A stretch of DNA of 64,000 nucleotides from an uncultured Micrococcaceae bacterium. Lineage in GTDB: Bacteria > Actinomycetota > Actinomycetes > Actinomycetales > Micrococcaceae. The notes beneath the pieces were generated by a model. That model saw only the letters and a program-made list of their open reading frames with translations. It made no database searches and was not told where the DNA came from. Below are positions 8,743 through 21,406 of this stretch, one piece after another (the stretch's first letter is position 1; each line of letters opens with the position of its first letter). The translations under genes and the position numbers were made by a program. Location: assembly GCA_947502645.1 (NCBI GenBank), contig CANNAD010000001.1, forward strand, positions 1 through 64,000. The letters run 5' to 3'.

Positions 8743-9629
8743 CAGAGCTCCTGAGCGAACCGGCCCTCAAGCCGGCGAAACGTGAGCTGGCCCAATAGCA
8801 GGACAGCGATGGCGGTAACGAGACCTACAGGAGTCCAGAAATCAAGAAGGTCGGGAGGTACAGCGGTAGCCCGGTCCAGAGCCGCGGGGTCCGTAGTCGG
8901 CACCCAGAACGCCAGGTGGAATAGCTCAACAGCGATTGTCATGGGATTGCTCTGATAAACGCTGAAGAAAGCACTGCCAAGCTTTGACTCAACCATCGAC
9001 CATGCATAGAGAACCGGTGATGCCCAGGTAGCAATCATCAACAGCATGTCGACGAAGTTCTCGGAGTCCCGGAAGTAGACGTTGGCGGCTCCGAAGAACA
9101 GTCCCAGCCCTGTTGCCAATAGCGCAACAATAATGAATCCGCCTCCGGCAGCAGCCACTTGGACGAGCGATGGGGACCAGCCGACAAAGAAGCAGGCGGC
9201 CAAGAGCACGACGAGTTGCGGAAAGAAGTGCACTGCGGAAACCCATACAGAGGCTACGGGAAAGAGCTCACGTGGAAGATATATCTTCTTGATGAGATTC
9301 CCGTTACCAACAATCGACCTGGACGCGTTCCCAAGAGCTTCGGAGAAGAAATTGATCAGGACAATGCCCGAAAACAAATAGATCGAATAGTTCGGCAACC
9401 CATCCGGATTCCTCGGACTCTTTTCCAGCCCGAGGAAGACGCCTAACGCAATGTAGAAAACGATGAACTGCACAGCCGGCTTTACATAGGACCAGAGCAG
9501 GCCCAGGACCGAACCACGATAGCGAACTTTTAGTTCCTTGGAGACGAGGAGGCGAAGAAGGAACCTCGATCTCACGACATCTCGGAGTCCCCTCGACTTT
9601 CCGGGCGTCGATAGGTCAGAAGTACTCAA
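8742..9629 (-). CDS. wzm: Polysaccharide ABC exporter, membrane subunit (Wzm-like)
   Basis: This 295-residue ABC-2 type permease has about six membrane spans. 'LLVSKELKVRYRGSVLGLLWSYVKPAVQF' near the N-terminus is the conserved amphipathic and gate region of O-antigen and teichoic acid exporters. It follows glfT2 by 2 bp and precedes the ATPase, so the four genes glf, glfT2, wzm and wzt form one unit. Compared with the usual family length (about 260-290) it is slightly long, because of an extracellular loop containing 'VPTTDPAALDRA'. Confidence 0.92.
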   Translation of the reverse strand: MSTSDLSTPGKSRGLRDVVRSRFLLRLLVSKELKVRYRGSVLGLLWSYVKPAVQFIVFYIALGVFLGLEKSPRNPDGLPNYSIYLFSGIVLINFFSEALGNASRSIVGNGNLIKKIYLPRELFPVASVWVSAVHFFPQLVVLLAACFFVGWSPSLVQVAAAGGGFIIVALLATGLGLFFGAANVYFRDSENFVDMLLMIATWASPVLYAWSMVESKLGSAFFSVYQSNPMTIAVELFHLAFWVPTTDPAALDRATAVPPDLLDFWTPVGLVTAIAVLLLGQLTFRRLEGRFAQEL

Positions 9630-9631
9630 TC

Positions 9632-12849
<3,218 letters not shown>

Positions 12850-12879
12850 CTATGCGGATCACATGGTCATAGGCCCGCG

Positions 12880-12899
12880 GAGTCAAGGTTACCTGACTC
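12880..12899. repeat. Inverted repeat between the acyltransferase gene and glf
   Basis: GAGTCA and TGACTC pair perfectly around AGGTTACC in the 110-bp gap between two leftward genes. It may end acyltransferase transcripts or lie in the glf promoter region. No T tract follows on the minus strand. Confidence 0.35.
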
Positions 12900-12941
12900 G
12901 GTCGTACGCCCGCACAACCTGCCGAACAACTCAGGCCATGG

Positions 12942-15002
12942 TCAGGGTTCGTCCAGCGCACGCACGAACCGCTCAGAAAAAGCGGGGAGCATGGTCTGCA
13001 GATACGTGGCCGTCAGATGATTGTCATCTATATACACGTACACGTTGCCTATTACTGCTCCGCAAGTGTCTGGTCGGCAGATGAGGTCTGTCAGGTCCAT
13101 AAGCTGCATTTTGGGTGCGTTCTGCGCAAATACCTCAAACGGGGCGTCCTTGGTGAGGACCTCCTCCCGGGGCGGATTGCACTCCGAAGCTTCCGGACCG
13201 TATTTTTCTATGCACTGGATCCGGTGCCAGGGGAACCTTGGGTTGTCCCGGATGCCAACGACGTTGATGCCTGAGTCGGCCAATGTTTGGGCGGCGGACA
13301 CCAAACCGGGTACCGGCTCATCCAACGGCGTATCTTCCTTCGCATTTGTCGCGACAACAATCACGTCGTCAGGGTTGAGCTTCTGGATATACTTCGTGGC
13401 TTCGGCATTGAACTCGTTGCAAGTGTCGTCCCGCCAATGAAACTCTGCACCATAGTCACAACCGCCAAGAAACAACCCGACGACCTTCCAACCGCGCTGG
13501 TCAGCTACTTCAGAGATTGGCCCCAACCACTGCTGGGCGTGGGAATCACCGACTACCACAATGGTCTTATCTGGATCGGTTGGCGCCTCATTATCCATGC
13601 ACTTCTCTTTGAGTGCTGACGAATCGGGCGTGTAAGGCACCTCCTGGCATTTCCCGGGGAGCGTGACAAATTCGTCTGACATGTCGGCGCCGGCTGGAAG
13701 GATCTCCGCATCGGGAACCTTGCCCTCGAACTCGTTTGTCAGCACCCTGGCACCCGGATTATTAATGGAGGCCATCTTCTGAAGTTCGTTTGCATAGGCC
13801 CGCAACTGGGATTGCCACCCTGCGACAGGCACCACTACGAGGGCGATGCAGATGGCAATGACGAGGCCCGCCCTGCGGCGCTTCTTCTCTGCCCACTGCG
13901 ACTCTCGAATAGGCCTCTCGATGAAACGCGTCGTGAGGTATGCCAAAACCAGAGCCAGGGCGATGATCCCGCTCCCGCCAACGATTCCCACCTCCGTTCG
14001 ATCACGGTAGATGAGGTAGGTAATGAGGATGGGCCAGTGCCAGAGGTATAGCGCATAGGAAATATCGCCCATACGCACCAACGGCTGCCACGACAGGAGC
14101 CTGTCTGCCCCGAAGCGGCTTCCCGTTTGACCCGCAATGATGATAAAGCCAGCAGCCAGTGTGGGCCACAAGGCCACGTATCCGGGAAATTCACCCTGCA
14201 CATCAAGGACAAATCCGCCGCTCAACATGGCAACCAGACCCAGCCAGCCCATGAGGACTCTGAGCATCACAGGGAGTCGAAGATACGGTAGTGCCAGCGC
14301 GAGCAGCGTCCCGAGAGCGAACTCCCATAACCTCGCACGGGTATCGAAGTATGCAAAGGTCTGGTTCGTATACGTTTCGACGACAGAGAACGCCAGCGAC
14401 CCCAAGAAGACGGCACCAAAGACGGCCAAAACCACGAATCTGAAACGCGCTCGCAAAAGCTTGGCGAGCAGGGCCGAAACGGCGAACAGCAGTGGCCAGA
14501 GTATGAAGACCTGTCCCTGCACCGACAGCGACCAGAAGTGCTGCAACGGACTGGCCTGACTGTGGTCTGCTGCGTAGTAGTCCACGGAGTTAAAAGCCAG
14601 TACCCAGTTCTGGTAGTAAAACAGCGATGCCCAGGATTGACCAAGGATCTCCGACCATCTCGACGGAGGAATGAATAGATACGTCGCGGCCAGCACGCCG
14701 AGCAGCGTCACGACGACGGCTGGCAAGAGCCTCTTGAAAAGATGAAGCCAGTATTTTCCCAGCCTCAGCGGTATGCCGTTCTCAATCTTCCGGGTGAACG
14801 AAAAGGTCAGGAGAAACGACGAAATCAGCAGGAACACATCCACGCCGCCGGACACCCGCCCAAACCAGATGTGGTACGTCACCACCATGAGGACAGCAAG
14901 GGCACGCAATCCCTGAACTTCCGGCCGGTATTTGGACCCCGCCGGATGCTGCGCAGCTGGTGTCGCCGGGCGTGCTGCGTTCAGATTCGGGCTGGCTGTC
15001 AA
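12942..15002 (-). CDS. OafA-type acyltransferase with C-terminal SGNH domain
   Basis: The protein has 686 residues. The first 400 form an acyltransferase-3 membrane domain with about ten spans, starting 'YRPEVQGLRALAVLMVVTYHIWFGRVSGGVDVF'. The last 250 form an extracytoplasmic SGNH hydrolase-like domain with 'VVVGDSHAQQW' and 'DDNHLTATY' (the Ser and the Asp/His). This layout is that of OafA/OatA-like enzymes that acetylate surface polysaccharide or peptidoglycan sugars. The TTG start has GAAGGA eight bases upstream. Its position after the galactan operon suggests it acylates that glycan, though peptidoglycan is also possible. Confidence 0.88.
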   Translation of the reverse strand: MTASPNLNAARPATPAAQHPAGSKYRPEVQGLRALAVLMVVTYHIWFGRVSGGVDVFLLISSFLLTFSFTRKIENGIPLRLGKYWLHLFKRLLPAVVVTLLGVLAATYLFIPPSRWSEILGQSWASLFYYQNWVLAFNSVDYYAADHSQASPLQHFWSLSVQGQVFILWPLLFAVSALLAKLLRARFRFVVLAVFGAVFLGSLAFSVVETYTNQTFAYFDTRARLWEFALGTLLALALPYLRLPVMLRVLMGWLGLVAMLSGGFVLDVQGEFPGYVALWPTLAAGFIIIAGQTGSRFGADRLLSWQPLVRMGDISYALYLWHWPILITYLIYRDRTEVGIVGGSGIIALALVLAYLTTRFIERPIRESQWAEKKRRRAGLVIAICIALVVVPVAGWQSQLRAYANELQKMASINNPGARVLTNEFEGKVPDAEILPAGADMSDEFVTLPGKCQEVPYTPDSSALKEKCMDNEAPTDPDKTIVVVGDSHAQQWLGPISEVADQRGWKVVGLFLGGCDYGAEFHWRDDTCNEFNAEATKYIQKLNPDDVIVVATNAKEDTPLDEPVPGLVSAAQTLADSGINVVGIRDNPRFPWHRIQCIEKYGPEASECNPPREEVLTKDAPFEVFAQNAPKMQLMDLTDLICRPDTCGAVIGNVYVYIDDNHLTATYLQTMLPAFSERFVRALDEP

Positions 15003-15138
15003 CTGATTGGTCCTTCGGAGGTGGATGAGAACGACGTAATTCTAGCGTGCTGCAAGTTATCCACAGAAGACGACTTCTGGCGTCCACCGCAATCTCACAG
15101 AACGTAACCTTGCGGTAGTCACTCGAGAAGGGCAGGTC

Positions 15139-18100
15139 GTGACGTTACATTTCACGCTGGTCAGGCTAGGTTGCAGCAACGAAGAGCTGGTCGCGGACAC
15201 CAACTCTCTCCCCACCGGACAGGCACTCGAAGTCTTCCTCTCCACCGAGTATGGGCCCGGCCCCTACACAGTGGGTGGTACCCGCCTGACTGACTTGCTC
15301 CCCGGCGAGTCACCCCTGATCCACGGCGCTGTCATCGTTCGTGGCGAAACGCATCGACGGGACGTCCAGCCGCCGTCGTTGGTTTTCGCAGTCAACACTG
15401 GTCCCGACGCAGGCCAGCTCTTCCCCCTGCTGCGGGGTGATTACGACATAGGGCGCACTGGTTGCCTGATATCCATCAATGACCCCGAGCTCTCCCGTCA
15501 ACACGCGGTTCTGACTGTTTCAGACCACCATATTTCACTACGTGACCATGACTCGGTGAACGGGACCTGGGTCGACGGGAACCGAATCGACCGCACGGAG
15601 GTTGATGCAGGGTCAGTAATCCGGCTCGGATCGAGTAAATGCAGCATTGTCCCGGCCTCGTCGTGGCAGCAGACCCCCTTGGGTGAGGACGTTCAGGAGC
15701 CCCTGATCATTGATTCCCCTCCCCCGCCCGAGAGAAATCGGATGATATGGGTTACCGCACTGCTTCCTCTGGTCCTCGGTGTGGTGCTCGCTGTGACAAC
15801 CCAGATGTGGTTCTTTCTCGCATTCAGCGGCCTTTCCGCAATTACCGGGTTGGTCCCGCTGATATCCGGACGGAAGAAGCGGCAGGCATTTGCTCGGGCT
15901 GTAGATAGCGCCCGCAACGAAGACGCGAAGCGACGCCTCCGATCAGCCCCCGACCCGGCCGTTCTGCGCCTCGGCCTGGAACACGGCGCCCTTGAGCTCA
16001 CGCAAGTGGTTCCACGGCTTCGACTGGGTTTGGCGGAACTACCGGCCAATCTGTTGGTCAAGCCAGCCCAGCAGGGATGGGCGCCACCGCTGCTGGCCGA
16101 GACGCCAGCCATGCTTGATTTCAGCCATCCTCACGCCGTCGCCCTCAACGGGTCCCGGGATGCCGCAGTTGCACTCGCCCGCTCCCTCGTCCTCCAGCTG
16201 GCACTACTCAACCGAGGCGTCATCTCGTACGGTCAGGCCGAGGATATTCCTGCCGGTCTGCGATTTCTTCCCGGCTGCACCGTTGTTTCCCAACCGGCGC
16301 ACTTACTTGACGCGTTATCCGTTGATAAGGCGCCGGTTGTCATCGTCTGGTCCCCTGCCCCGCATCTGGCGAGCGTCCTGGAGGCCTCCAACAAATGCGT
16401 TATGTGGCTTCCAGGCAACGAAGTCGACGCGTCCCACATCATTACGACGTCTTTTCACGGCGCTACCTTCGGTTCCCCCCAGACAAGTCCAACATCCTTC
16501 ACGCCTGACCTCCTCAGTGCCCGCACCTTCGAAGCCGCGGCAAGGACATTCGCCTCGGTATACCGGCCGGAGGACGACGACGGATGCCGCCAGGTACCCG
16601 ACGACGTCAGATTCGACTCAGTTTGTCCCATCACTGCCGCGGCTGTCAGGGGAGCGTGGGGTAAGTCCCACCCAGGGCTCTGCGCCCCGCTGGGCAGCGC
16701 AGAGTCCACCCTCGATTTCGATCTGGCCCGTCAGGGACCGCACGTGCTGGTAGCCGGAACTACCGGAGCAGGTAAGTCCGAATTACTGCGCGCACTCGTC
16801 CTTGGGATAGCTACTCACCACTCTCCGTCGACCGTGAACTTCCTGTTCATAGATTTCAAGGGCGGTTCCGGTCTTGGACCGCTTGTTTCGCTACCGCACT
16901 CCGTTGGCATGCTCACTGACCTGTCGGCTGAAAATGTCGCACGGGCACTGATCTCCCTCAAAGCGGAAGTTAAACGCCGTGAGCATCTCTTCGCCAGCTG
17001 CGGCGTATCGGATATCACGGAATACTCACTGCACCGAAGTGGATCGGCGCCGCATCTACCGCGACTCGTCATCGTGGTCGATGAATTCCGGATGCTCACA
17101 GAAGAGATCCCGACAGCCGTCCAGGATCTGATGAGGATAGCAACGCTCGGCCGTTCGCTGGGAGTACATCTGGTCATGGCTACCCAGCGCCCCCAAGGGG
17201 CCATTACGTCTGACATCAGGGCCAACGTGACGGCCAGCATCTCGCTACGTGTCCAATCCGCAGCGGACTCGCAGGACGTGCTGAACAGCGCTATAGCTGC
17301 CTCCATCCCGGTATCGAGACCAGGAAGGGCATATATCAAAGTAGGAAACGACGTCCCTGTCGAGTTTCAGGCTGCGTCAACACTCGGCGCGGCTGATCCG
17401 GCCACCTCCCTGAAACCAGTGACCGACTATGCCAGTTTCCTGCATGCCCGCTCCGCAGTGAGTGCCGTTGACGGGGCGCAGAGTCAGCTGGACGCCGTCT
17501 TGGCGGCCGTATCAGCCGCAGCCCTCGGCTCGTCTGCTCCCTGGAGGCCCATACAACCCGCTCTACCCGTATCCGTATCAGTTGCCGAACTTCCGACGGC
17601 GCAGGGTCAGCGTTCCGGTGCCGAAGGCCCTGTATCGGCAGGGATATTGGACTTGCCCGGAGAGCAAAGACAATGCGCCCTTCTCTGGGACCCGGAATCC
17701 GATTCGCATCTTGCGTTGCTGGGCATATCCGGTAGTGGATATGAAGACTCATTGCGGGCTCTTGTTCTCGGCGTAGCCCATTGCCTCCCCGAAACCCACC
17801 TGTATGTCCTTGACGGCGACAGTCTCGTAGCGCCAGTAACGAGCCTGCCACAGGTCGGAGCCTACATTCGGGGTCACGAAGTAAAAAGAGCCGCGAGAGC
17901 GCTACGGAAGATATCCACCGTCATTTCGGACCGGCTTGCCTCCGAATCCGCTGCAGCCCGCCCCAGCCCAGTGGTGCTCGTAGTTACGGGCTGGGGACGA
18001 TGGGTGTCAGTCCTGAGAAGCAGTAGGTGGGCGTGGGCTGAGGACTATCTTGGAGACATCGTCCGTGATGGTGAAAAGGCTGGAGTTACCGTCCTCATCA

Positions 18101-18972
18101 GTGGTGACAGGGACCTTCTGTCCTCACGATTTTTCACACTTCTGGCCAATCGGGTCTTTATGCCGACCGGGTCCAGCACCGAGGCATTGATGATGTGGCC
18201 GAAGCGTCCCGAGATGGATCTCGTCCCTGGCCGTGCTTTCGTTCAGGGACGAATATCGACACCGGCTGGGGCGGTCGCACAAATGTGCGCCATCGACGCC
18301 GTGGGCTTCGCCTCCCGCCTCGGCGCGTTACACAACGACGCTAGAGTTCGCCCGTTCAGGATCGAAGCTCTACCCAGAACCGTATTGGCGCAGGAACTGG
18401 ATGTTGTATCCGTCGAAGGCGCCGCAAGCCGAATTCCCATTGGCGTAGGCGGCGACGAATTGACGACGATGAGGCTCAGCGTCAGCCCGCGCAGTGTTAC
18501 AGCAGTACTTGGCGGGCCAGGAACCGGAAAGACAAACTTCCTGAACTTGCTCGAGAGTCATGCCTCTGACTTCTGGACGGTGCTCTCAGCTGGCCAAAAC
18601 GACCCCGTCGGGTACTGGAGAAGCATCGATGTACAGACCGTCATAAACGTCCTTCCAGAGCGCCAGACTTTAGCTTTGATCGACGATGCTGACAGGTTGC
18701 CGCCGGAAGTTCATCAGAAACTAGGGCAACTGCAGCAGGCAGGAGCCGCTGTCGTCTTTACTGCTACTCCCTCCCCAACATTGATTTCGAAAATACCGTT
18801 GGCGATGGATGCCCGATCCTCGGGAACTGGAGTGGTGTTGCGCGCCCGACAGCCTTCGGATGCCGACTTCTTCGGCGTGCGGCTTGAACTCGAAGGCCGT
18901 CTCCCCGAGGGCAGAGCTCACCTGCTACTCTCCGGTGAGGTCGAGGAGATTCAAGTTGCGGCGGTCAGCTAA
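15139..18972 (+). CDS. FHA and FtsK/EccC-like ATPase (type VII secretion-related)
   Basis: The protein has 1277 residues: an N-terminal beta-rich region, an FHA domain (about 95-165, 'YDIGRTGCLISINDPELSRQHAVL'), two membrane spans (about 204-245) and three FtsK/SpoIIIE-type ATPase modules. Module 1 has a full Walker A 'GTTGAGKSE' (about 540) and 'VIVVDEF'. Module 2 has a degraded loop 'GISGSGYED' without the Lys (about 860). Module 3 has 'GGPGTGKTN' (about 1124) and 'ALIDDAD'. The layout resembles EccC/EssC translocases, but no WXG100 protein or other secretion gene is adjacent. The FHA domain suggests control by phosphothreonine binding. The start is GTG behind AAGGGCAGG. Confidence 0.88.
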   Translation: MTLHFTLVRLGCSNEELVADTNSLPTGQALEVFLSTEYGPGPYTVGGTRLTDLLPGESPLIHGAVIVRGETHRRDVQPPSLVFAVNTGPDAGQLFPLLRGDYDIGRTGCLISINDPELSRQHAVLTVSDHHISLRDHDSVNGTWVDGNRIDRTEVDAGSVIRLGSSKCSIVPASSWQQTPLGEDVQEPLIIDSPPPPERNRMIWVTALLPLVLGVVLAVTTQMWFFLAFSGLSAITGLVPLISGRKKRQAFARAVDSARNEDAKRRLRSAPDPAVLRLGLEHGALELTQVVPRLRLGLAELPANLLVKPAQQGWAPPLLAETPAMLDFSHPHAVALNGSRDAAVALARSLVLQLALLNRGVISYGQAEDIPAGLRFLPGCTVVSQPAHLLDALSVDKAPVVIVWSPAPHLASVLEASNKCVMWLPGNEVDASHIITTSFHGATFGSPQTSPTSFTPDLLSARTFEAAARTFASVYRPEDDDGCRQVPDDVRFDSVCPITAAAVRGAWGKSHPGLCAPLGSAESTLDFDLARQGPHVLVAGTTGAGKSELLRALVLGIATHHSPSTVNFLFIDFKGGSGLGPLVSLPHSVGMLTDLSAENVARALISLKAEVKRREHLFASCGVSDITEYSLHRSGSAPHLPRLVIVVDEFRMLTEEIPTAVQDLMRIATLGRSLGVHLVMATQRPQGAITSDIRANVTASISLRVQSAADSQDVLNSAIAASIPVSRPGRAYIKVGNDVPVEFQAASTLGAADPATSLKPVTDYASFLHARSAVSAVDGAQSQLDAVLAAVSAAALGSSAPWRPIQPALPVSVSVAELPTAQGQRSGAEGPVSAGILDLPGEQRQCALLWDPESDSHLALLGISGSGYEDSLRALVLGVAHCLPETHLYVLDGDSLVAPVTSLPQVGAYIRGHEVKRAARALRKISTVISDRLASESAAARPSPVVLVVTGWGRWVSVLRSSRWAWAEDYLGDIVRDGEKAGVTVLISGDRDLLSSRFFTLLANRVFMPTGSSTEALMMWPKRPEMDLVPGRAFVQGRISTPAGAVAQMCAIDAVGFASRLGALHNDARVRPFRIEALPRTVLAQELDVVSVEGAASRIPIGVGGDELTTMRLSVSPRSVTAVLGGPGTGKTNFLNLLESHASDFWTVLSAGQNDPVGYWRSIDVQTVINVLPERQTLALIDDADRLPPEVHQKLGQLQQAGAAVVFTATPSPTLISKIPLAMDARSSGTGVVLRARQPSDADFFGVRLELEGRLPEGRAHLLLSGEVEEIQVAAVS

Positions 18973-19394
18973 AAAGCTCTACTGCTCTCCGAGCGTCTTC
19001 CCATAAAAGACACAACTGGTTGCGTGAACAGCAAGATCAGGACAGTCGCGGCAGGGAGCAGCATGACGAGGGCGGGGACCCAGTTCCCGCCATTGAACAA
19101 TGGGAAAGCAAGAATTACCAAAAATAATTGCCACACCAGGGCAGCTGAGCGCGTCCACCGGTACGCGCGGTAAGCGCAGACGGCGATCGTCACGAGCCAT
19201 CCGATAGCAAGGACCAGCAGAGCGAGCGTGAATAGCGCTACGCCGAGCCGGTAGGACTCTGCCTGGAGCATCTCCGTTACGTACCAGATTCCGACGACCA
19301 CCAGCATGGCGGCTTCCATCAGGACGAGCGTGGCGACAATCTTGATACCAAGCGGCGGACCCTCTGTCGGATATTGGTTTCTTGATGGTGTCAC
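18969..19394 (-). CDS. Small four-span membrane protein of unknown function
   Basis: This 141-residue protein has four clear hydrophobic segments (about 17-38, 50-72, 83-101 and 103-123) and short charged tails. Its stop overlaps the end of the convergent FtsK-like gene by 4 bp. I prefer it to the overlapping 170-residue frame because only this frame has membrane-protein composition. I do not recognise a family. Its proximity to the FtsK-like gene may be incidental. Confidence 0.65.
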   Translation of the reverse strand: MTPSRNQYPTEGPPLGIKIVATLVLMEAAMLVVVGIWYVTEMLQAESYRLGVALFTLALLVLAIGWLVTIAVCAYRAYRWTRSAALVWQLFLVILAFPLFNGGNWVPALVMLLPAATVLILLFTQPVVSFMGRRSESSRAF

Positions 19395-19455
19395 TCTCCG
19401 ACCCTATCGGAGATCGGCATGGTGTGAGAGGCTCATTAACGAATGACTGAAGACA

Positions 19456-19475
19456 ACACATGTGTGATGAATCAC
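19456..19475. promoter_or_regulatory. Overlapping palindromes upstream of whiB1
   Basis: ACACATGTGT (19456-19465) is a perfect palindrome and runs into GTGATGAATCAC (19464-19475), a 5-bp inverted repeat around GA. They lie between the divergent membrane-protein gene and whiB1, about 180 bp before the whiB1 start. The GTGA/TCAC halves recall Crp-family sites, but the spacing is shorter than the usual six bases. The binding protein is unknown. Confidence 0.4.
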
Positions 19476-19555
19476 TCGTCGCTGTGACCAAGTCCCTGCC
19501 CTTAACCCCTTGTTAGCCGAGTTTTAACGTGAAACTCTTTAACCAAGTTGGTTTC

Positions 19556-19577
19556 GGGGCCGTACATGGCCCCTTTT
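19556..19577 (+). terminator. Terminator-like hairpin in the whiB1 leader
   Basis: GGGGCC and GGCCCC pair around GTACAT and are followed at once by TTTT in the sense direction. The hairpin lies about 70 bp before the whiB1 start and could act as an attenuator, or end transcripts that read in from the left. Confidence 0.45.
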
Positions 19578-19644
19578 GCATGTGGTGGGCCGTTTTCCGT
19601 TCAGGACCCCCACTTCTTATCCCCCAAAGGAGAACGTGATCATC

Positions 19645-19893
19645 ATGGATTGGCGTAGCAGAGCAGCATGCCTGGACAAGGATCCGGAATTATTCTTTCC
19701 CGTTGGAAACACAGGTCCAGCCCTGCTCCAGATTGAGGAAGCGAAGAGCGTGTGCAGGCGTTGCCCTGTCATCGACACTTGCCTGCAGTGGGCAATCGAG
19801 TCCGGTCAGGACGCTGGAGTCTGGGGCGGCATGAGCGAAGACGAACGCCGGGCACTCAAGCGTCGCGCAGCCCGAGCCCGCCGCGCCTCCTAG
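19645..19893 (+). CDS. whiB1: WhiB1-type iron-sulfur transcription factor
   Basis: The protein has 82 residues. The four cysteines at 9, 37, 40 and 46 ('SVCRRCPVIDTC') bind a [4Fe-4S] cluster, 'GVWGGMSEDERR' is the Wbl turn, and the basic 'KRRAARARRAS' tail contacts DNA. Length and cysteine positions match M. tuberculosis WhiB1, an essential nitric-oxide-sensitive partner of the main sigma factor. I start at 'MDWRS', as in other WhiB1 proteins. An in-frame GTG nine bases upstream lies closer to the AAAGGAGA site and would add three residues. The gene faces pdtaS, as Rv3219 faces Rv3220c. Confidence 0.95.
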   Translation: MDWRSRAACLDKDPELFFPVGNTGPALLQIEEAKSVCRRCPVIDTCLQWAIESGQDAGVWGGMSEDERRALKRRAARARRAS

Positions 19894-19929
19894 GAGGCCG
19901 CACGCATCCACCTGCCCAGGATACAAATC

Positions 19930-21396
19930 CTAGTCGTTCGGTATCCCCATATTCAGCCGAACCTCGGTGCCACCGCCAAACCGTGGATTCCACGAGATAG
20001 TGCCACGAAGTTCACTCGTCACAAGAGTCTGCACTATCTGCTGTCCCAATCCCGCAACTGAAGTATCAGAACCAACACCAACGCCGTCGTCGGACACCGT
20101 CACGTCCAGCACCTCGGCCCCAGACTCCTGTCGGCGTTCGGCCAGCAAACGAACTGTCCCGGCTCGTCCAGCGAGCCCGTGTTCGACGGCGTTGGTGACG
20201 AGTTCATTGATGACGAGAGCCAACGGCGTAGCAAAATCGCTTGGCAACTCACCAAACTCTCCACTTCTCTCGGTGGTCACCATCTGCTCCGGCGAGGCCA
20301 CTTCCGCGGAGAGCCTGAACTGTCGATCAATCAACTCATCGAAGTCGACCCGCTGGGCCAGGCCCTGCGAAAGGGTTTCATGAACGAGCGCAATCGTTGC
20401 GACCCGCCTCATCGCCTCTTCAAGACCAGCCCGCCCCTCGGCGCTGACCATTCGTCGAGACTGCAACCGGAGTAAAGCAGCCACCGTTTGCAGGTTGTTC
20501 TTAACCCGATGATGGATCTCGCGAATCGTGGCATCCTTGGACACCAATTCCTGCTCGCGGCGACGCAGCTCCGATACATCGCGACACAGGACCAACGCGC
20601 CGTAGCGACCTCCGGTGTTGCGCAAGGGGATCGATCTCAAGGACAAGCTCACGCCGTGAGCTTCGATTTCGGTCCGCCAGGGCATCCTTCCCGTTACCAC
20701 CATGCCCATAGCCTCGTCGACAGGACGCCTACCCCGCATCAACGTGGTGGTGACATCCAACAGTGGACGGCCCTCCAAGGCTCCTGCATCACCGAGCCGG
20801 CGAAACGCAGAGACCCCGTTAGGGCTCGCGTACTCGGCGATGCCATGTTCATTCAGAACGATAAGCCCGTCACCGACACGAGGAGCTCCCCTCCGCGCAC
20901 CGGTCGGTTCTCCGGAGTCAGGCCACAACCCGAGCGTCACCATGACCAACAAATCATCCGCACACCGACGGTAGGTTTGTTCCAGTTTCGACGGCGCACG
21001 CGCGGCCGAGGCTACTTCAGAATGTGAGGTCACAACCGCGAGCGTGCGTCCGTCGCGTACCACCGGGATAGCGTCCACCCGCATTACCGCTTCGTTCTCG
21101 CCGGCCCGCTTGCGTGAAGTCTCAATTCGACGGTTGCTCCAACACTTGTCGACGAGCGACGTCAGGTCCGCACGCATCCGCTCCCCCACAAAATCCGTGT
21201 GGAAAACAGTGTGGGAGGTTGAGGGACGCACGTGAGCGAGCGCAACATAACCACCGCCGTCTCCCGGAAGCCACAGCGCCAGATCAGCAAACGCCAGATC
21301 AGCGATCATCTGCCAGTCCCCGACCAGGAGATGCAGCCACTCTGCATCCCCTGGTTCGAAGTTGGCGTCCCGTATCGGGTCTGTGAAGATCGCCAC
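19930..21396 (-). CDS. pdtaS: PdtaS-like sensor histidine kinase
   Basis: The 488-residue soluble kinase has an N-terminal GAF-like region (about 1-150), a PAS domain (about 175-280), a HisKA_2 dimerisation helix with 'REIHHRVKNNLQTVAALLRLQSRR' (His 295/296) and an HATPase domain ('VINELVTNAVEHG', 'VSDDGVGVGS'). This is the layout of M. tuberculosis PdtaS, which signals to the RNA-binding antiterminator PdtaR. No pdtaR is beside it. It starts with GTG 10 bp after gdh, so it may share the gdh transcript. Confidence 0.92.
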   Translation of the reverse strand: MAIFTDPIRDANFEPGDAEWLHLLVGDWQMIADLAFADLALWLPGDGGGYVALAHVRPSTSHTVFHTDFVGERMRADLTSLVDKCWSNRRIETSRKRAGENEAVMRVDAIPVVRDGRTLAVVTSHSEVASAARAPSKLEQTYRRCADDLLVMVTLGLWPDSGEPTGARRGAPRVGDGLIVLNEHGIAEYASPNGVSAFRRLGDAGALEGRPLLDVTTTLMRGRRPVDEAMGMVVTGRMPWRTEIEAHGVSLSLRSIPLRNTGGRYGALVLCRDVSELRRREQELVSKDATIREIHHRVKNNLQTVAALLRLQSRRMVSAEGRAGLEEAMRRVATIALVHETLSQGLAQRVDFDELIDRQFRLSAEVASPEQMVTTERSGEFGELPSDFATPLALVINELVTNAVEHGLAGRAGTVRLLAERRQESGAEVLDVTVSDDGVGVGSDTSVAGLGQQIVQTLVTSELRGTISWNPRFGGGTEVRLNMGIPND

Positions 21397-21406
21397 AGGC
21401 TAGAGG

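Noticed and set aside
19462-19475. Classical Crp site before whiB1
   Set aside because: The GTGA and TCAC halves are four bases apart instead of six, so I list it only as a palindrome.
18979-19491. 170-codon frame overlapping the small membrane protein
   Set aside because: The alternative frame (18969-19394) has four membrane spans; this one has no plausible composition.
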